Shown one piece after another: positions 34,961-43,780 of a DNA stretch of 64,000 nt. The stretch comes from CBFHOS01 sp965657645. GTDB taxonomy: Bacteria; Pseudomonadota; Alphaproteobacteria; Puniceispirillales; Puniceispirillaceae. The stretch's first letter is position 1, and every line of letters begins with the position of its first letter. Below the pieces are notes generated by a model. It worked only from the letters and a program-made list of their open reading frames with translations. It was not told the origin of the DNA and did no database searches. A program made the position numbers and the translations under genes. The stretch covers positions 234,956 through 298,955 of the forward strand of contig CBFHOS010000002.1 in NCBI GenBank assembly GCA_965657645.1. Reading direction: 5' to 3'.

Positions 34961-35163
34961 ATTGTATCCCCGAGTGAGAACCACTCATTATCCAGCCGGA
35001 GTGTAAGTAAATACGATGCAATTTGACCGGCGGCGCGGACATTATGAGCGCGGCCCGTGAGTGTCAAGCCGTTAATGGCAAGCGGGCGCAAACTGACCCT
35101 ATTGCTAGGATAGCGGGTGTGGCTTTTGGTGAAAAGGGCGGGCGCTGCGGTGAAATATGCAGA

Positions 35164-36072
35164 TTATATCGAGAATCGTTCACCCAGATAGACTTGGCGA
35201 ACGCCGCGATGCTCGACAACCTCTTGCGGGGTGCCTTCCATCAACACCGAACCATCATGGATGATATAGGTGCGGTCAACGACATCTAGGGTCTCACGGA
35301 CATTGTGATCGGTGATCAGGACGCCGAGGCCGTGGCCTTTTAGCTGGCTGATCAGGTCGCGGATCTCTCCCAATGCGATCGGATCGATGCCGGCAAGCGG
35401 TTCATCAAGCAACAGGAATGTCGGCCGCGCGGCCAATGCGCGGGCAATTTCAAGACGGCGGCGCTCACCACCCGATAAATTGACTGATGGTGTTTTGCGC
35501 AGGTGGGTAATGGCAAATTCTGCCATTAAATCCTCTAGCAAGCCGTCCCGATCATCCTCGGTGCCTTCTTGCGTTTCCAGCACAGCGCGGATGTTTTGCT
35601 CTACGGTCAACCCCCTGAAAATACTGGATTCCTGAGGCAAATAGCCAATGCCAAGACGGGCGCGCTGGAATACCGGCAGGCCGGTGATATCATTGCCATC
35701 AATCTGGACATTGCCCTCATCTGCCGGCAATAGACCGGCCAGAATATGAAATGTAGTGGTTTTACCAGCGCCGTTTGGTCCAAGCAGACCAACGGCCTCA
35801 CCGCGGCGCAGTTTCAGCGATACATTGCGCACCACCCGCCTTTGGTCAAAGCTCTTGCCGATGCCGCTCGCCACAAGTCCACGCGTCTCGGCAACCAGTT
35901 TTGGTGCTGATGGCCCAAAATTTAGCTCGCCGCCAATAGCCGTTGGCGCACCCATAGTAGGCGCACCCATAGTAGGCGCACTGGTAGTTGGCGTACTGGC
36001 AGTTGGCGCGGGTGTGGTTGGTTGATTGGCCGAGGGGGGAAAGGGCCGGTTACCGTCATAATTTTCGGTCAT
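35164..36072 (-). CDS. lptB: Lipopolysaccharide export ATPase LptB with long N-terminal extension
   Basis: ATPase of the LptBFG complex that extracts LPS from the inner membrane. Walker A GPNGAGKTTTFHILAGL lies near residue 98, YLPQESSIFRGLTVEQN near 143, signature LSGGERRRLEIARAL near 198 and Walker B LLLDEPLAGIDPIA near 221. At 302 aa it is about 60 residues longer than typical LptB. The extra N-terminus is Pro/Thr/Ala-rich and includes five five-residue repeats from a 15-bp tandem expansion (35945-36019). ATG 36072 is the first start; a shorter start inside the frame cannot be excluded. lptA lies 51 bp upstream. Confidence 0.95.
   Translation of the reverse strand: MTENYDGNRPFPPSANQPTTPAPTASTPTTSAPTMGAPTMGAPTAIGGELNFGPSAPKLVAETRGLVASGIGKSFDQRRVVRNVSLKLRRGEAVGLLGPNGAGKTTTFHILAGLLPADEGNVQIDGNDITGLPVFQRARLGIGYLPQESSIFRGLTVEQNIRAVLETQEGTEDDRDGLLEDLMAEFAITHLRKTPSVNLSGGERRRLEIARALAARPTFLLLDEPLAGIDPIALGEIRDLISQLKGHGLGVLITDHNVRETLDVVDRTYIIHDGSVLMEGTPQEVVEHRGVRQVYLGERFSI
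35945..36019 (-). repeat. 5 x 15-bp in-frame tandem repeat in lptB N-terminus
   Basis: Units at 35945, 35960, 35975, 35990 and 36005. The first two are identical; similarity decays towards the gene start. It encodes xxAPT/xxTPT pentapeptides such as MGAPT. Confidence 0.9.
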
Positions 36073-36123
36073 TATTACGTTGCCCTCATCAAGGCGTTTA
36101 ATTGTTCATTATGGCGGCAAAGC

Positions 36124-36918
36124 CTATTGGCTGAGGACTCCGCTGACGCGCGATCCAGAACCATCTGATAATATTCGACTAATTCCGGTGTCAAAGTCAA
36201 CCTCTGCGCGCGCGCCGCGCATTACGTTCGGTCCATCCTTGACTTCGACATTGCCAGTTAGCACTGCCTTTGATGTCGCATAATCATAGGTCACGCTGTC
36301 GCCTGTTGCGATCTTGCCATCGCTGGTAACGACCTTCACATTGTCATCGGCATTGATTGTTTTAAGGGCGCCATCAGCGCCAATAATGCCAACCACACGC
36401 TCGCCAGAAATGGTGCGTTTATCCGCGTCCACATAGACCGCTGAACCGCGGGCAACGATCGTTTTATTGGCGGGGTCGGCGGCGTTGTAATTGATGTCAC
36501 GGGTCGCCGTCATCGTTCCTGTAGCGCCACTTACCACCGCGTTCTTGCCCTCGACGACGTAAATTAACCCTTTGATATCATATGTAAGTTTTTCACCTTG
36601 GGCGAGGGTGTCTGCGCTTTTGTAATCAACATTGCCGGTGGCAACGACCTTGTCGATACGGCGCTTTGCGGCCTTTGGATCATAGGTCGCAACTAATTCT
36701 TCAGCCGCCAGTTCGGTGCGTCCCTGTTTGGCAATCGCACCGCCCTTGGCAATGTAGATGCCGGCGTTCTGATCCCATTCCAATAGCTCGCTAGCCTCGA
36801 TGGTTAGGGGCTCTGATTGCTGGGCAATGGCGGCGTTAGGGCCAGCCAGAATAGCGACAAAAACGGGGGCCATTATCATCGCTGTTCGGAATGATTTAAA
36901 GAGTGCTACATGTCGCAT
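36124..36918 (-). CDS. lptA: Lipopolysaccharide transport periplasmic protein LptA
   Basis: Periplasmic bridge protein carrying LPS from LptC to LptD. A signal peptide (hydrophobic about 12-31, cleavage after AIA before QQSEP) precedes an OstA/LptA beta-jellyroll rich in repeated patterns such as ATYDPKAAKRRIDKVVATGNV and GDSVTYDYATSKAVLTGNV. It is 264 aa, longer than E. coli LptA (about 185) but usual for alphaproteobacteria. Located between lptC and lptB. Confidence 0.92.
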   Translation of the reverse strand: MRHVALFKSFRTAMIMAPVFVAILAGPNAAIAQQSEPLTIEASELLEWDQNAGIYIAKGGAIAKQGRTELAAEELVATYDPKAAKRRIDKVVATGNVDYKSADTLAQGEKLTYDIKGLIYVVEGKNAVVSGATGTMTATRDINYNAADPANKTIVARGSAVYVDADKRTISGERVVGIIGADGALKTINADDNVKVVTSDGKIATGDSVTYDYATSKAVLTGNVEVKDGPNVMRGARAEVDFDTGISRILSDGSGSRVSGVLSQ

Positions 36919-37022
36919 TTTTTTACCTTACCTATTGCGATGCCCGATGATTGGCTTACTAACTTATCCTGTTTGTGCCGCATGGTGCGGCGATAATCTT
37001 TCGTCTATTTAGAGTCTTGTGT

Positions 37023-37688
37023 CTATTCAAAGGCGACAATGTTGTTCAGAATCATTCTAGCATCACCAATAAAGCGGATGCGCTGGCCGTTCTGGGTGCT
37101 GTCCATTGCGTTTGAGGTGATGATGCTCGATGGGTCGCGCACCTCCACCGGGGCCTCACTGCGCATGTCACCGGTGCTGAAATCAGCATATAGCAATTCG
37201 GTTTGCAGGGTGATGTTACGGTTGTAATCGGTGAGGATTACCGATCCGGACAAATCGACCTGACTGGTTGTTTGGTTAAAGATACCACTATTGGCCGTTG
37301 CACTGGTGGTGGACCCATCGTCAAAATGCATCGATGCGGTTGGCTGATCCAAAGATATCTGGCCGGACCCGTCTTTATCTTCATTCGCGCGGTCGGCGAT
37401 GATTTCAAAATTATCGCCTGATTCAAGGCGGCCGCGATAGCGCACACCGGTTAACTCCACATTGCCATCATCATTAACGGCGATCTCTTTGATATCGAGG
37501 CGGATGTCATCGCCAGAGCGAAACAGGCCAAGCCAGCTTATGATGGCGATGGTGGCGACCAAGCCGAGGCCAATAAACACAAAGCTTGGGCGGGCGAACC
37601 ATGCGGGTTTTGCCTCAGCCTTTGATTGCGCATTTTTAGGGGCGAATTTGGCGAGGCGGGTCTTTGTCTGCTGATCATTGTCTGGCAT
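37023..37688 (-). CDS. lptC: LPS export ABC transporter periplasmic protein LptC
   Basis: Single-pass inner-membrane protein handing LPS to LptA. A charged cytoplasmic N-terminus of about 35 residues is followed by one membrane segment (about 36-54) and a periplasmic LptC/YrbK domain with NVELTGVRYRG near 80 and SGSVILTDYNRNI near 147. It is 221 aa. It is 104 bp upstream of lptA and 70 bp downstream of the RNase D-like gene, the conserved alphaproteobacterial arrangement. Confidence 0.92.
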   Translation of the reverse strand: MPDNDQQTKTRLAKFAPKNAQSKAEAKPAWFARPSFVFIGLGLVATIAIISWLGLFRSGDDIRLDIKEIAVNDDGNVELTGVRYRGRLESGDNFEIIADRANEDKDGSGQISLDQPTASMHFDDGSTTSATANSGIFNQTTSQVDLSGSVILTDYNRNITLQTELLYADFSTGDMRSEAPVEVRDPSSIITSNAMDSTQNGQRIRFIGDARMILNNIVAFE

Positions 37689-37758
37689 TTTGGGGCCTGC
37701 CCTCGGTCATTTGGTAAGTGTGGTCGTCTTGCTTTGCGTGATGCTCTTGAGATTGCGT

Positions 37759-38370
37759 TTAGTGATGGAAAATATCCAACTCGGCAAAGCCGGTGAGATC
37801 CAGCTTTGTCCGTGTTGCCAAAAAGTCGAAACAGGCGGCGGCTTCGGCACTGCGGTTCTCGCGGGCTAGCATCATGTCTAATTTGGTGCGCAGCTGGTGC
37901 AGGTACAAAACATCACCAGCGGCATAGTCACATTGCTGTGGGGTTAATTCATCGGCGCCCCAGTCAGATGATTGCTGTGCTTTGGAAATCTCGATCTGCA
38001 ATAACTCGCGGCAGAGATCCTTTAGACCATGCCGATCAGTATAGGTCCGGCAGAGTTTTGACGCGATCTTTGTACAGTAAACAGGCCCTTTGATTTCGGC
38101 AATATTGTGGTTCAATACGGCAATATCAAAGCGCGCAAAATGGAACAGCTTGGTAACGCTGGCATCTTGCAAAAGCGCGGTAAGATTTGGGCTTGGCTTG
38201 GCATCAACACCAATTTTCACCAGATGCGCATTGCCGTCACCAGATGATAGCTGGACCAGACAGAGCCTGTCGCGATGCGGGTTTAGACCCATCGTTTCAG
38301 TGTCAATCGCAACCGAAGTGCCAAAGCTAAGGCCATCGGGTAAATCATCGTGGTAAAGCGTGGTCGCCAT
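37759..38370 (-). CDS. Ribonuclease D-like 3'-5' exonuclease
   Basis: DEDD-family exonuclease, 203 aa. Motif I is VAIDTETMGL near residue 20, motif II lies in FHFARFDIAVLN near 78 and motif III in CDYAAGDVLYLHQL near 152 (DEDDy). It lacks the C-terminal HRDC domain of full RNase D, matching the short alphaproteobacterial form encoded next to lptC. Role presumed in structured-RNA 3' trimming. ATG 38370 preferred over GTG 38379. Confidence 0.9.
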   Translation of the reverse strand: MATTLYHDDLPDGLSFGTSVAIDTETMGLNPHRDRLCLVQLSSGDGNAHLVKIGVDAKPSPNLTALLQDASVTKLFHFARFDIAVLNHNIAEIKGPVYCTKIASKLCRTYTDRHGLKDLCRELLQIEISKAQQSSDWGADELTPQQCDYAAGDVLYLHQLRTKLDMMLARENRSAEAAACFDFLATRTKLDLTGFAELDIFHH

Positions 38371-38512
38371 GCTGGTCACTTTCTCGCCTAGGGAAGGCTG
38401 GCTAGCCCCTGCAAGGCTGGCACTGTGTCTGTTACCACCCTAGTATCAAAAATAAACAACAAATCCAATCAGTTTGTTACGCACAGCGCATGCCCAAGGC
38501 CGTTATGCACCG

Positions 38513-38552
38513 TGCCATTAGAGCGGTCAGCATGCCATTATAGCGGCCGGCG
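38513..38552. repeat. 2 x 20-bp tandem repeat across the SDR gene end
   Basis: Units TGCCATTAGAGCGGTCAGCA (38513-38532) and an imperfect copy (38533-38552), with a third partial start at 38553. The copy at 38533 carries the stop codon of the minus-strand dehydrogenase (38538-38540). Confidence 0.75.
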
Positions 38553-39338
38553 TGCCAGCGAGAAGACTTGGCCGGTTGGGCCGCCAATCCCGTAAGAGGC
38601 TATCAAGAGCGCTAATTCGGCTACCTCATCGGGGTGTTTCACCCGCTCCCACGCGGGTAATCCGGCAGGTGGTTCATTGGTGAATTTGTCCAGAATATCC
38701 TTTGTGGTGACACCTGAATTGGGGTCTTGGCGGCTCAATGTCGTTGTGGCTGTTGGGCCTGGAACCAGCGTGTTCACAGCGATCCCGCGGTCCCACACCT
38801 CATTTGCGAGGCCTTCACTCATCATGTTCAACCCTGCCTTTGAGACATGATAGGCGGCGCTATTCTGTCCGGGGCTAAAGCCTTTGCCGGACGATAGATT
38901 AATGATGCTCGCACCGCTCGGCATGGCCGCTAGCAAATGCCGGGTAAATAGATAGGGGCCGCGAATATTTACCTCGATTGTCTTCCACCATGCCTCGGGG
39001 TCTGACTCTGCCAATTTGCCCTGATCGAGATAGGCACCAGCATTATTCACCAGAATATCGACGCTAGAGACGGATTGTTTGATCATTTCGCAAAAGGCTG
39101 TCACGGCAATAGCATCGGCAACATCAAGCGCCTCGGCAATGCAGCGCCGCCCCATGGCCTCTATCTCTGCTTTTACCGCCGCAATTGCCTCACCAGACCG
39201 TGCGCAAATCACCACATCCGCCCCGGCATGGGCAAAGGCAAGGGCGATTGAACGGCCAATACCGCGCCCCGCCCCAGTCACAATCGCCGTCTTGCCAGAG
39301 AAATTATGGTTCCCAGAGAAATTATGATTTATTGTCAT
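38538..39338 (-). CDS. Short-chain dehydrogenase/reductase
   Basis: NAD(P)-dependent oxidoreductase, 266 aa. The nucleotide site is TGAGRGIGRSIALAFAHAG near residue 20, NNAGAYLDQG near 94, catalytic Ser in INLSSGKGF near 146 and Tyr/Lys in AAYHVSKAGLN near 162. The first 16 residues contain a duplicated HNFSGN segment from an 18-bp duplication. Its ATG overlaps the stop of the preceding transketolase gene (TAATG). As the last gene of the GntR-controlled minus-strand operon it probably oxidises a hydroxy intermediate of that pathway; the substrate is unknown. Confidence 0.9.
   Translation of the reverse strand: MTINHNFSGNHNFSGKTAIVTGAGRGIGRSIALAFAHAGADVVICARSGEAIAAVKAEIEAMGRRCIAEALDVADAIAVTAFCEMIKQSVSSVDILVNNAGAYLDQGKLAESDPEAWWKTIEVNIRGPYLFTRHLLAAMPSGASIINLSSGKGFSPGQNSAAYHVSKAGLNMMSEGLANEVWDRGIAVNTLVPGPTATTTLSRQDPNSGVTTKDILDKFTNEPPAGLPAWERVKHPDEVAELALLIASYGIGGPTGQVFSLARRPL
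39295..39330 (-). repeat. 2 x 18-bp in-frame duplication at SDR N-terminus
   Basis: Copies at 39295-39312 and 39313-39330 differ at two bases and give a repeated HNFSGN/HNFSGK segment immediately after the start. Confidence 0.88.
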
Positions 39339-40192
39339 TATGATCCTTCTAATTGCGCCTCAAGCTGGGCGATTTTCTGGTTCATCTCGGCTAGACCGGC
39401 GTCCCAATCGGCCTGATGCTTGGCGACATAATGCGCGGCTGGTAATACCGCTTGCAGACAATCTGTACCGGCAAATATGCGCGTGTCACATACCATAACA
39501 AACGGACGGTCCTTGACTGTTTTGGCTTCGGCAAACGCGTCTATAATGTCGGTAATATTATTGCCATCCACTCGGCGTACAGCGCATCCAAAGGCGGCAA
39601 ACTTTTCTGGTACGGGCTCCACCGCTAGAACATCCTGTGTCCGCGAGGTTGCCTGCAAATCGTTATTGTCGATGATATAGACGAGGTTTGATAGCTTTTG
39701 GTGCGCCGCGAACATGGCCGCTTCCCAGACATTGCCTTCCTGTAATTCACCATCGGAAAACAGACAATAGATCCGTTTGTCATTGCCTTTCATGCGCTCG
39801 CCCCAGGCGATGCCAGCGGCTTGTGATGGTCCTTGACCAAGTGATCCGGCGGTGATTTCAAAGCCTAACTGCCCTTCAATCGGGCTTTGGTCGATTTTGG
39901 TGCCATCGGCGTTATAGGTACGCAAATCCTCCATGTCATAGGACCCATGCTCGGCAAGGGCGCCATAGGTCATAATCGCGTCATGCCCGTTTGACAGGAC
40001 AAAACGGTCATGGAACCACCCCGTATCATCGCCGCGCATTTCATCAAAATACAGGCAGGCTGCAATATCGGCCAAGGCCACGCCCTGACCGGCATAACCG
40101 CCGCGCTGCATGCAGATATCCAACACATTGCGCCGAATTTTTGCCGCCATTAGTTCCAGCGCAGTGATGCGGCTATTCGAGATCTGGTTCAT
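39338..40192 (-). CDS. Transketolase, N-terminal (TPP-binding) subunit, set 1
   Basis: Alpha half of a split transketolase, 284 aa. The thiamine-diphosphate site is present as SDGELQEGNVWEAA near residue 146 (Ser in place of the usual first Gly) and ends with IIDNNDLQ; SNGHDAIMTYGALAEHG near 67 and GSLGQGPSQAAGIAWG near 118 contribute catalytic histidines and cofactor contacts. It starts with TAATG overlap after the C-terminal subunit gene and is coupled to the dehydrogenase after it. It probably moves a two-carbon ketol unit in a sugar-acid or sugar breakdown route; the substrate is unknown. Confidence 0.92.
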   Translation of the reverse strand: MNQISNSRITALELMAAKIRRNVLDICMQRGGYAGQGVALADIAACLYFDEMRGDDTGWFHDRFVLSNGHDAIMTYGALAEHGSYDMEDLRTYNADGTKIDQSPIEGQLGFEITAGSLGQGPSQAAGIAWGERMKGNDKRIYCLFSDGELQEGNVWEAAMFAAHQKLSNLVYIIDNNDLQATSRTQDVLAVEPVPEKFAAFGCAVRRVDGNNITDIIDAFAEAKTVKDRPFVMVCDTRIFAGTDCLQAVLPAAHYVAKHQADWDAGLAEMNQKIAQLEAQLEGS

Positions 40193-41133
40193 TATGCAGC
40201 TCCTTCAATGCGGGTTGCGAGTGTCTCGGCGTCTAGGCCAAGCTCGCGCCGGATATGCCCAAGCGTGCCGCCGGGGGCCCATTGGTTCGGAACACCGATG
40301 CGGGTGATTTTCGGTCCGCCGCCAATATCCGATACAATTTCACTAACAAGACTGCCAAGGCCAGTGACAATCTGATGGTTCTCTACGGTCACAACGGTAT
40401 TATGCGCGAAACAATAATCGGCGACTTCCGTTTCATTGACCGGCTTTAGGGTGGGCACATGCAAGAGAGAGTGCTTGATGCCCTTTTCCGTCAGGATGGC
40501 GCTGGCTTCTAATGCCCATTGCGTGGCATGGCCGGTGGCGATAATGCCAATGCCGCCACCATCAACAAGCTGGTATGTCTTGCCAAGTTCAAACCGGTAT
40601 TTGTCTGGATCAAGAAGCCGCGGCGTGTCACCGCGATGGGCGCGCATATAAACAAGGCCCGGCGTGTCAACTGCGACTTCCATCGCCTGTTCAAATTCGG
40701 TCACATCCATTGGATCAATGACAGTGGTGTCAGGAATGGCGCGGACCATGCCAAGATCCTCTGCCGCCTGATGATGGATGCGGGCCGGATTGGCAATGCC
40801 CGGGGTAAATCCAAGAACAATACTGGTAAGCGGCCCAGTTCCCATACAGATCATCATCTGGTCATAGGCGCGGCGTGTTGCGTAACAGGCAAAGGTGGTT
40901 GCAACTGGCACAAAGCCAGCCTTGGCAACACCCGCTGCAACTGAGATCAAATTCTGTTCCGCCATCCCGACATCAAGATGTTGGCCCGGAAGCTCTTTTT
41001 TCACACGAATGATCTGGCAATATTTGCTGAGATCGGCACTCATCATCACTACATCCTTGCGGCGGGTGCAAAGATCAAAGCTGATATCGTCAAAAGGTGC
41101 AGGATGAATAACTGGGCCATTGGATAGTAACAT
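40192..41133 (-). CDS. Transketolase, C-terminal (pyrimidine-binding) subunit, set 1
   Basis: Beta half of the split transketolase, 313 aa. LDVGMAEQNLISVAAGVAKAG near residue 52 contains the conserved Glu that activates thiamine; YATRRAYDQM near 83 and the C-terminal transketolase domain with TVENHQIVTGLGSLVSEI near 248 follow. Gene order is C-subunit then N-subunit, the reverse of set 2 (49276-51083). Both junctions to the neighbouring genes overlap. Compared with set 2 the sequence is clearly diverged, so this is not a recent copy. Confidence 0.92.
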   Translation of the reverse strand: MLLSNGPVIHPAPFDDISFDLCTRRKDVVMMSADLSKYCQIIRVKKELPGQHLDVGMAEQNLISVAAGVAKAGFVPVATTFACYATRRAYDQMMICMGTGPLTSIVLGFTPGIANPARIHHQAAEDLGMVRAIPDTTVIDPMDVTEFEQAMEVAVDTPGLVYMRAHRGDTPRLLDPDKYRFELGKTYQLVDGGGIGIIATGHATQWALEASAILTEKGIKHSLLHVPTLKPVNETEVADYCFAHNTVVTVENHQIVTGLGSLVSEIVSDIGGGPKITRIGVPNQWAPGGTLGHIRRELGLDAETLATRIEGAA

Positions 41134-41166
41134 GGCGGTGTCCTTGTGGTTGTTAGCTGGTTTTGG

Positions 41167-42291
41167 TCAAGAGCAGGCGAACTGGGTAAGGGCAGTGTCC
41201 TGAGGCGGTGTTAATAGGCCGGGTTCGCTCGATAATGCGACTTTGCCGCCGGTGATTGAGGTGGCTGAAACGCACAAATCTGTGCGCAACGGATTTTCGT
41301 TCACATCCATTTCGCATTTCGAACTGTCACCAATAAAGGCACTGATCGCGAGGCCGGCTTGCTGGCCAACACCAGATCCCATGAAATGCGGCCATAGCGT
41401 GCATCCATCTGGCAAGGCGGCGGCTAGATCGAGCGCCCCCGTGACTCCGCCCCATTTTGCGACATCGGGCTGCAAGACGCTAACACCGGCATTGGCCATG
41501 CCAAGGAATTGCGGGATGCCGTAGAGGTTCTCACCTGCGGCAAGTGGTATGCGTGTTTGGCTGGCTAGGTCGTGCCAAATTTGGGGGGCAAGATCGGCGC
41601 GGATTGGTTCCTCGGCAAATAAAAGCTCATAATCCTCAAGGCGCTTTAGAATCGCTAGGGCGTCTTGCGGATCCCAACATTGGTTGGCATCGATCATTAA
41701 CCGTGCCCCGTCACCCATCTGGCGCGCGGCCTCGGCGACGAATGCTACATCGCTATCGGCATCAAAACCGATCTTTAATTTGAACTCTGACTGTCCCATC
41801 ACAGCGTGATCAGTCATCCGCTTGACGAGGTCAGGCTGGTTCACTGAACTGGCATAGCATTGGGCAGAAGCGTTCACATTCATAAAGCTGGCAAAGCTCT
41901 GGCCAGCATGGCGAAGGCACAAATCCCACGCCGCAGTGTCGAGGCCAGCAAGGATATGCTCGAAGACTTTGTCCTGACCAATATGAAGAAAATAAACCGA
42001 TAGGCGTTGGCGCAGATGGGCGGTTAGTTCTGCCGGCGCGGCAAACCTAAAACCGGTGAGATGAGTGGCAACAACATCCTCCACCAAATGCGCCTTGTGA
42101 ATATTGGCGCGCGGTGGAAAGTTCGCCCAGATTTCGCCCCAGCCAAAGCAACCATCATCAGCCACAAGCTTGACCAATAACGCTGGCCGCACATGCATCT
42201 GGCCAAGCGCCATATTTGGGCTGACACCGCCATGGGCGTTCAATGGATACAGCTCGACCGAAGCCAGCTTTACGTCATGTTTAAAATTCAT
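41167..42291 (-). CDS. Mandelate racemase / muconate lactonizing enzyme family protein (enolase superfamily)
   Basis: Enolase-superfamily enzyme that abstracts the proton alpha to a carboxylate; most such genes in sugar-acid clusters are dehydratases. Metal ligands appear in order: Asp in LMIDANQCWD near residue 196, Glu in LFAEEPIRA near 224, Glu in PLAAGENLYGIP near 248. The KxK base motif is in EFKLKIGFD near 166, and VLQPDVAKWGG near 272 supplies a further conserved Asp. Start at ATG 42291 is preferred because AAGG lies eight bases upstream; ATG 42315 is in frame. Substrate not readable. Confidence 0.88.
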   Translation of the reverse strand: MNFKHDVKLASVELYPLNAHGGVSPNMALGQMHVRPALLVKLVADDGCFGWGEIWANFPPRANIHKAHLVEDVVATHLTGFRFAAPAELTAHLRQRLSVYFLHIGQDKVFEHILAGLDTAAWDLCLRHAGQSFASFMNVNASAQCYASSVNQPDLVKRMTDHAVMGQSEFKLKIGFDADSDVAFVAEAARQMGDGARLMIDANQCWDPQDALAILKRLEDYELLFAEEPIRADLAPQIWHDLASQTRIPLAAGENLYGIPQFLGMANAGVSVLQPDVAKWGGVTGALDLAAALPDGCTLWPHFMGSGVGQQAGLAISAFIGDSSKCEMDVNENPLRTDLCVSATSITGGKVALSSEPGLLTPPQDTALTQFACS

Positions 42292-42344
42292 GGCGTTGGC
42301 CTTGTCTGATCTCATGTTGTTGTAAAAAAGTCATGCTATCGGTC

Positions 42345-43766
42345 TCAATAAGCCACATAGGCGGCATGCTCACTGGTGTAGAAATTGATTGCTGTGGGGC
42401 CAACGGAATAGGCACCGACGCCTGAATTTTTGATCCCGCCAAAGGGCATATTATTGTCGGGTACGGTGCCGTGATTCACGTGCATCATACCGTTCTGGCT
42501 TTCGGCAAGAAAACGCTGGACGAGGCTGTTCTGGTTCGAGAACAGCGCAGAGGTCAGGCCAAATTCAGTGCCATTCAAGATCTGCATTGCCTCGTCGAAA
42601 TCGTCATATTCCAACAGGCTCAGGACGGGGCCAAAAATCTCTACCTGTCCAGCGGTGCTATCATGTGCCACGTCGCCTAAAATGGTTGGACGATAGTAAT
42701 AGCCGCCTTCATCACCGGCACCATCTGGGGCATGGCCGCCGGCCAAGGCAACGGCCCCTTCGGCGATCGCTGTGGCCGTGGTCGCGGTGACCTCCTGCCA
42801 ATGCTGGCGGTTGCATAGTGGCCCCATATTGGTGGCTGGATCCATCGGGTCACCCAAAATGGCGGCATTGGCTTTTTCGACAAATAACGCTTTCGCCTCT
42901 TTGGCAAGATCACGCTGGATAAGAACGCGGCTAATGCTGGTACAACGCTGGCCACCGGTTTGGAATGCCGCCCCGTAAATCTGGGTGACGGCATTATCAA
43001 GATCGTGGCAATCATTCAAAATGGCCGCATTTTTACCGCCAAGCTCTAGCTGGGCCGGAATAAGATTTTGCGCCGCCGCCGCGCCAACAAGGCGTCCAGT
43101 TGTAACGGATCCGGTAAAGCTTACGCCTTGGATATGTTCCTCGGCGATCAATGCGCTTGCCTGCCGCCCGCCAATCATCGCCATTTGCACCAGACCTTCG
43201 GGGAAGAACTCTTGCGCGATCTCACATAGGATGTAATTCGCCGCTGGGGTGAATTGGCTTGGTTTGAAAATCACCGCATTGCCAAAGGCAAGGGCTGGAC
43301 ACATTTTGCGCAACGGTGTCATTGCTGGAAAATTCCACGGCGATATACAGAAGATCGTACCACGGGGGCGGCGCAAGATTTGATTGGAGAAATTAGGTCG
43401 GCCAGTCGCAATTGGTGTGGCCCCCATACGGGCGGCTTCGCCAACCATGAAACGGCCTTCGGTGGCACCTTTCATCGTCTCGCCTTTGGCCTCGGCTAGG
43501 ATCTTGCCTTGCTCTGCGACAATGGATTCGGCGATACGGTCGGCATTCGCCACCACCGCATCCAAGAACGCGTCTAGACGTGCGCCGCGTTCAAGGCCCG
43601 GCAATTTTGCCCATTCGGCTTGGGCGGCGTTGGCACGCGCAACTATGCCCGGAATATCTGCCTCATCGGCCCAGCTATAGCGCCCAACGATTTGCTCTGG
43701 TTTTGCCGGATTTACCGTCTCGAAAGTAGGGCCAGTGCCGGTGGTAAAATCATATTTTGGTGACAT
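42345..43766 (-). CDS. NAD(P)-dependent aldehyde dehydrogenase
   Basis: Oxidises an aldehyde to the acid, 473 aa. Family blocks: SPWNFPAMTPLRKM near residue 143, IFKPSQFTP near 167, GSVTTGRLVG near 221, catalytic Glu in LELGGKNAAIL near 243, catalytic Cys in GGQRCTSISRVLI near 277, and PFGGIKNSGVG near 445. It resembles the succinate-/2-oxoglutarate-semialdehyde dehydrogenase branch, which ends several sugar-acid pathways. It lies between the sulfatase and the enolase-superfamily gene in the same operon. Confidence 0.93.
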   Translation of the reverse strand: MSPKYDFTTGTGPTFETVNPAKPEQIVGRYSWADEADIPGIVARANAAQAEWAKLPGLERGARLDAFLDAVVANADRIAESIVAEQGKILAEAKGETMKGATEGRFMVGEAARMGATPIATGRPNFSNQILRRPRGTIFCISPWNFPAMTPLRKMCPALAFGNAVIFKPSQFTPAANYILCEIAQEFFPEGLVQMAMIGGRQASALIAEEHIQGVSFTGSVTTGRLVGAAAAQNLIPAQLELGGKNAAILNDCHDLDNAVTQIYGAAFQTGGQRCTSISRVLIQRDLAKEAKALFVEKANAAILGDPMDPATNMGPLCNRQHWQEVTATTATAIAEGAVALAGGHAPDGAGDEGGYYYRPTILGDVAHDSTAGQVEIFGPVLSLLEYDDFDEAMQILNGTEFGLTSALFSNQNSLVQRFLAESQNGMMHVNHGTVPDNNMPFGGIKNSGVGAYSVGPTAINFYTSEHAAYVAY

Positions 43767-43780
43767 AATGAGGTAGATCC

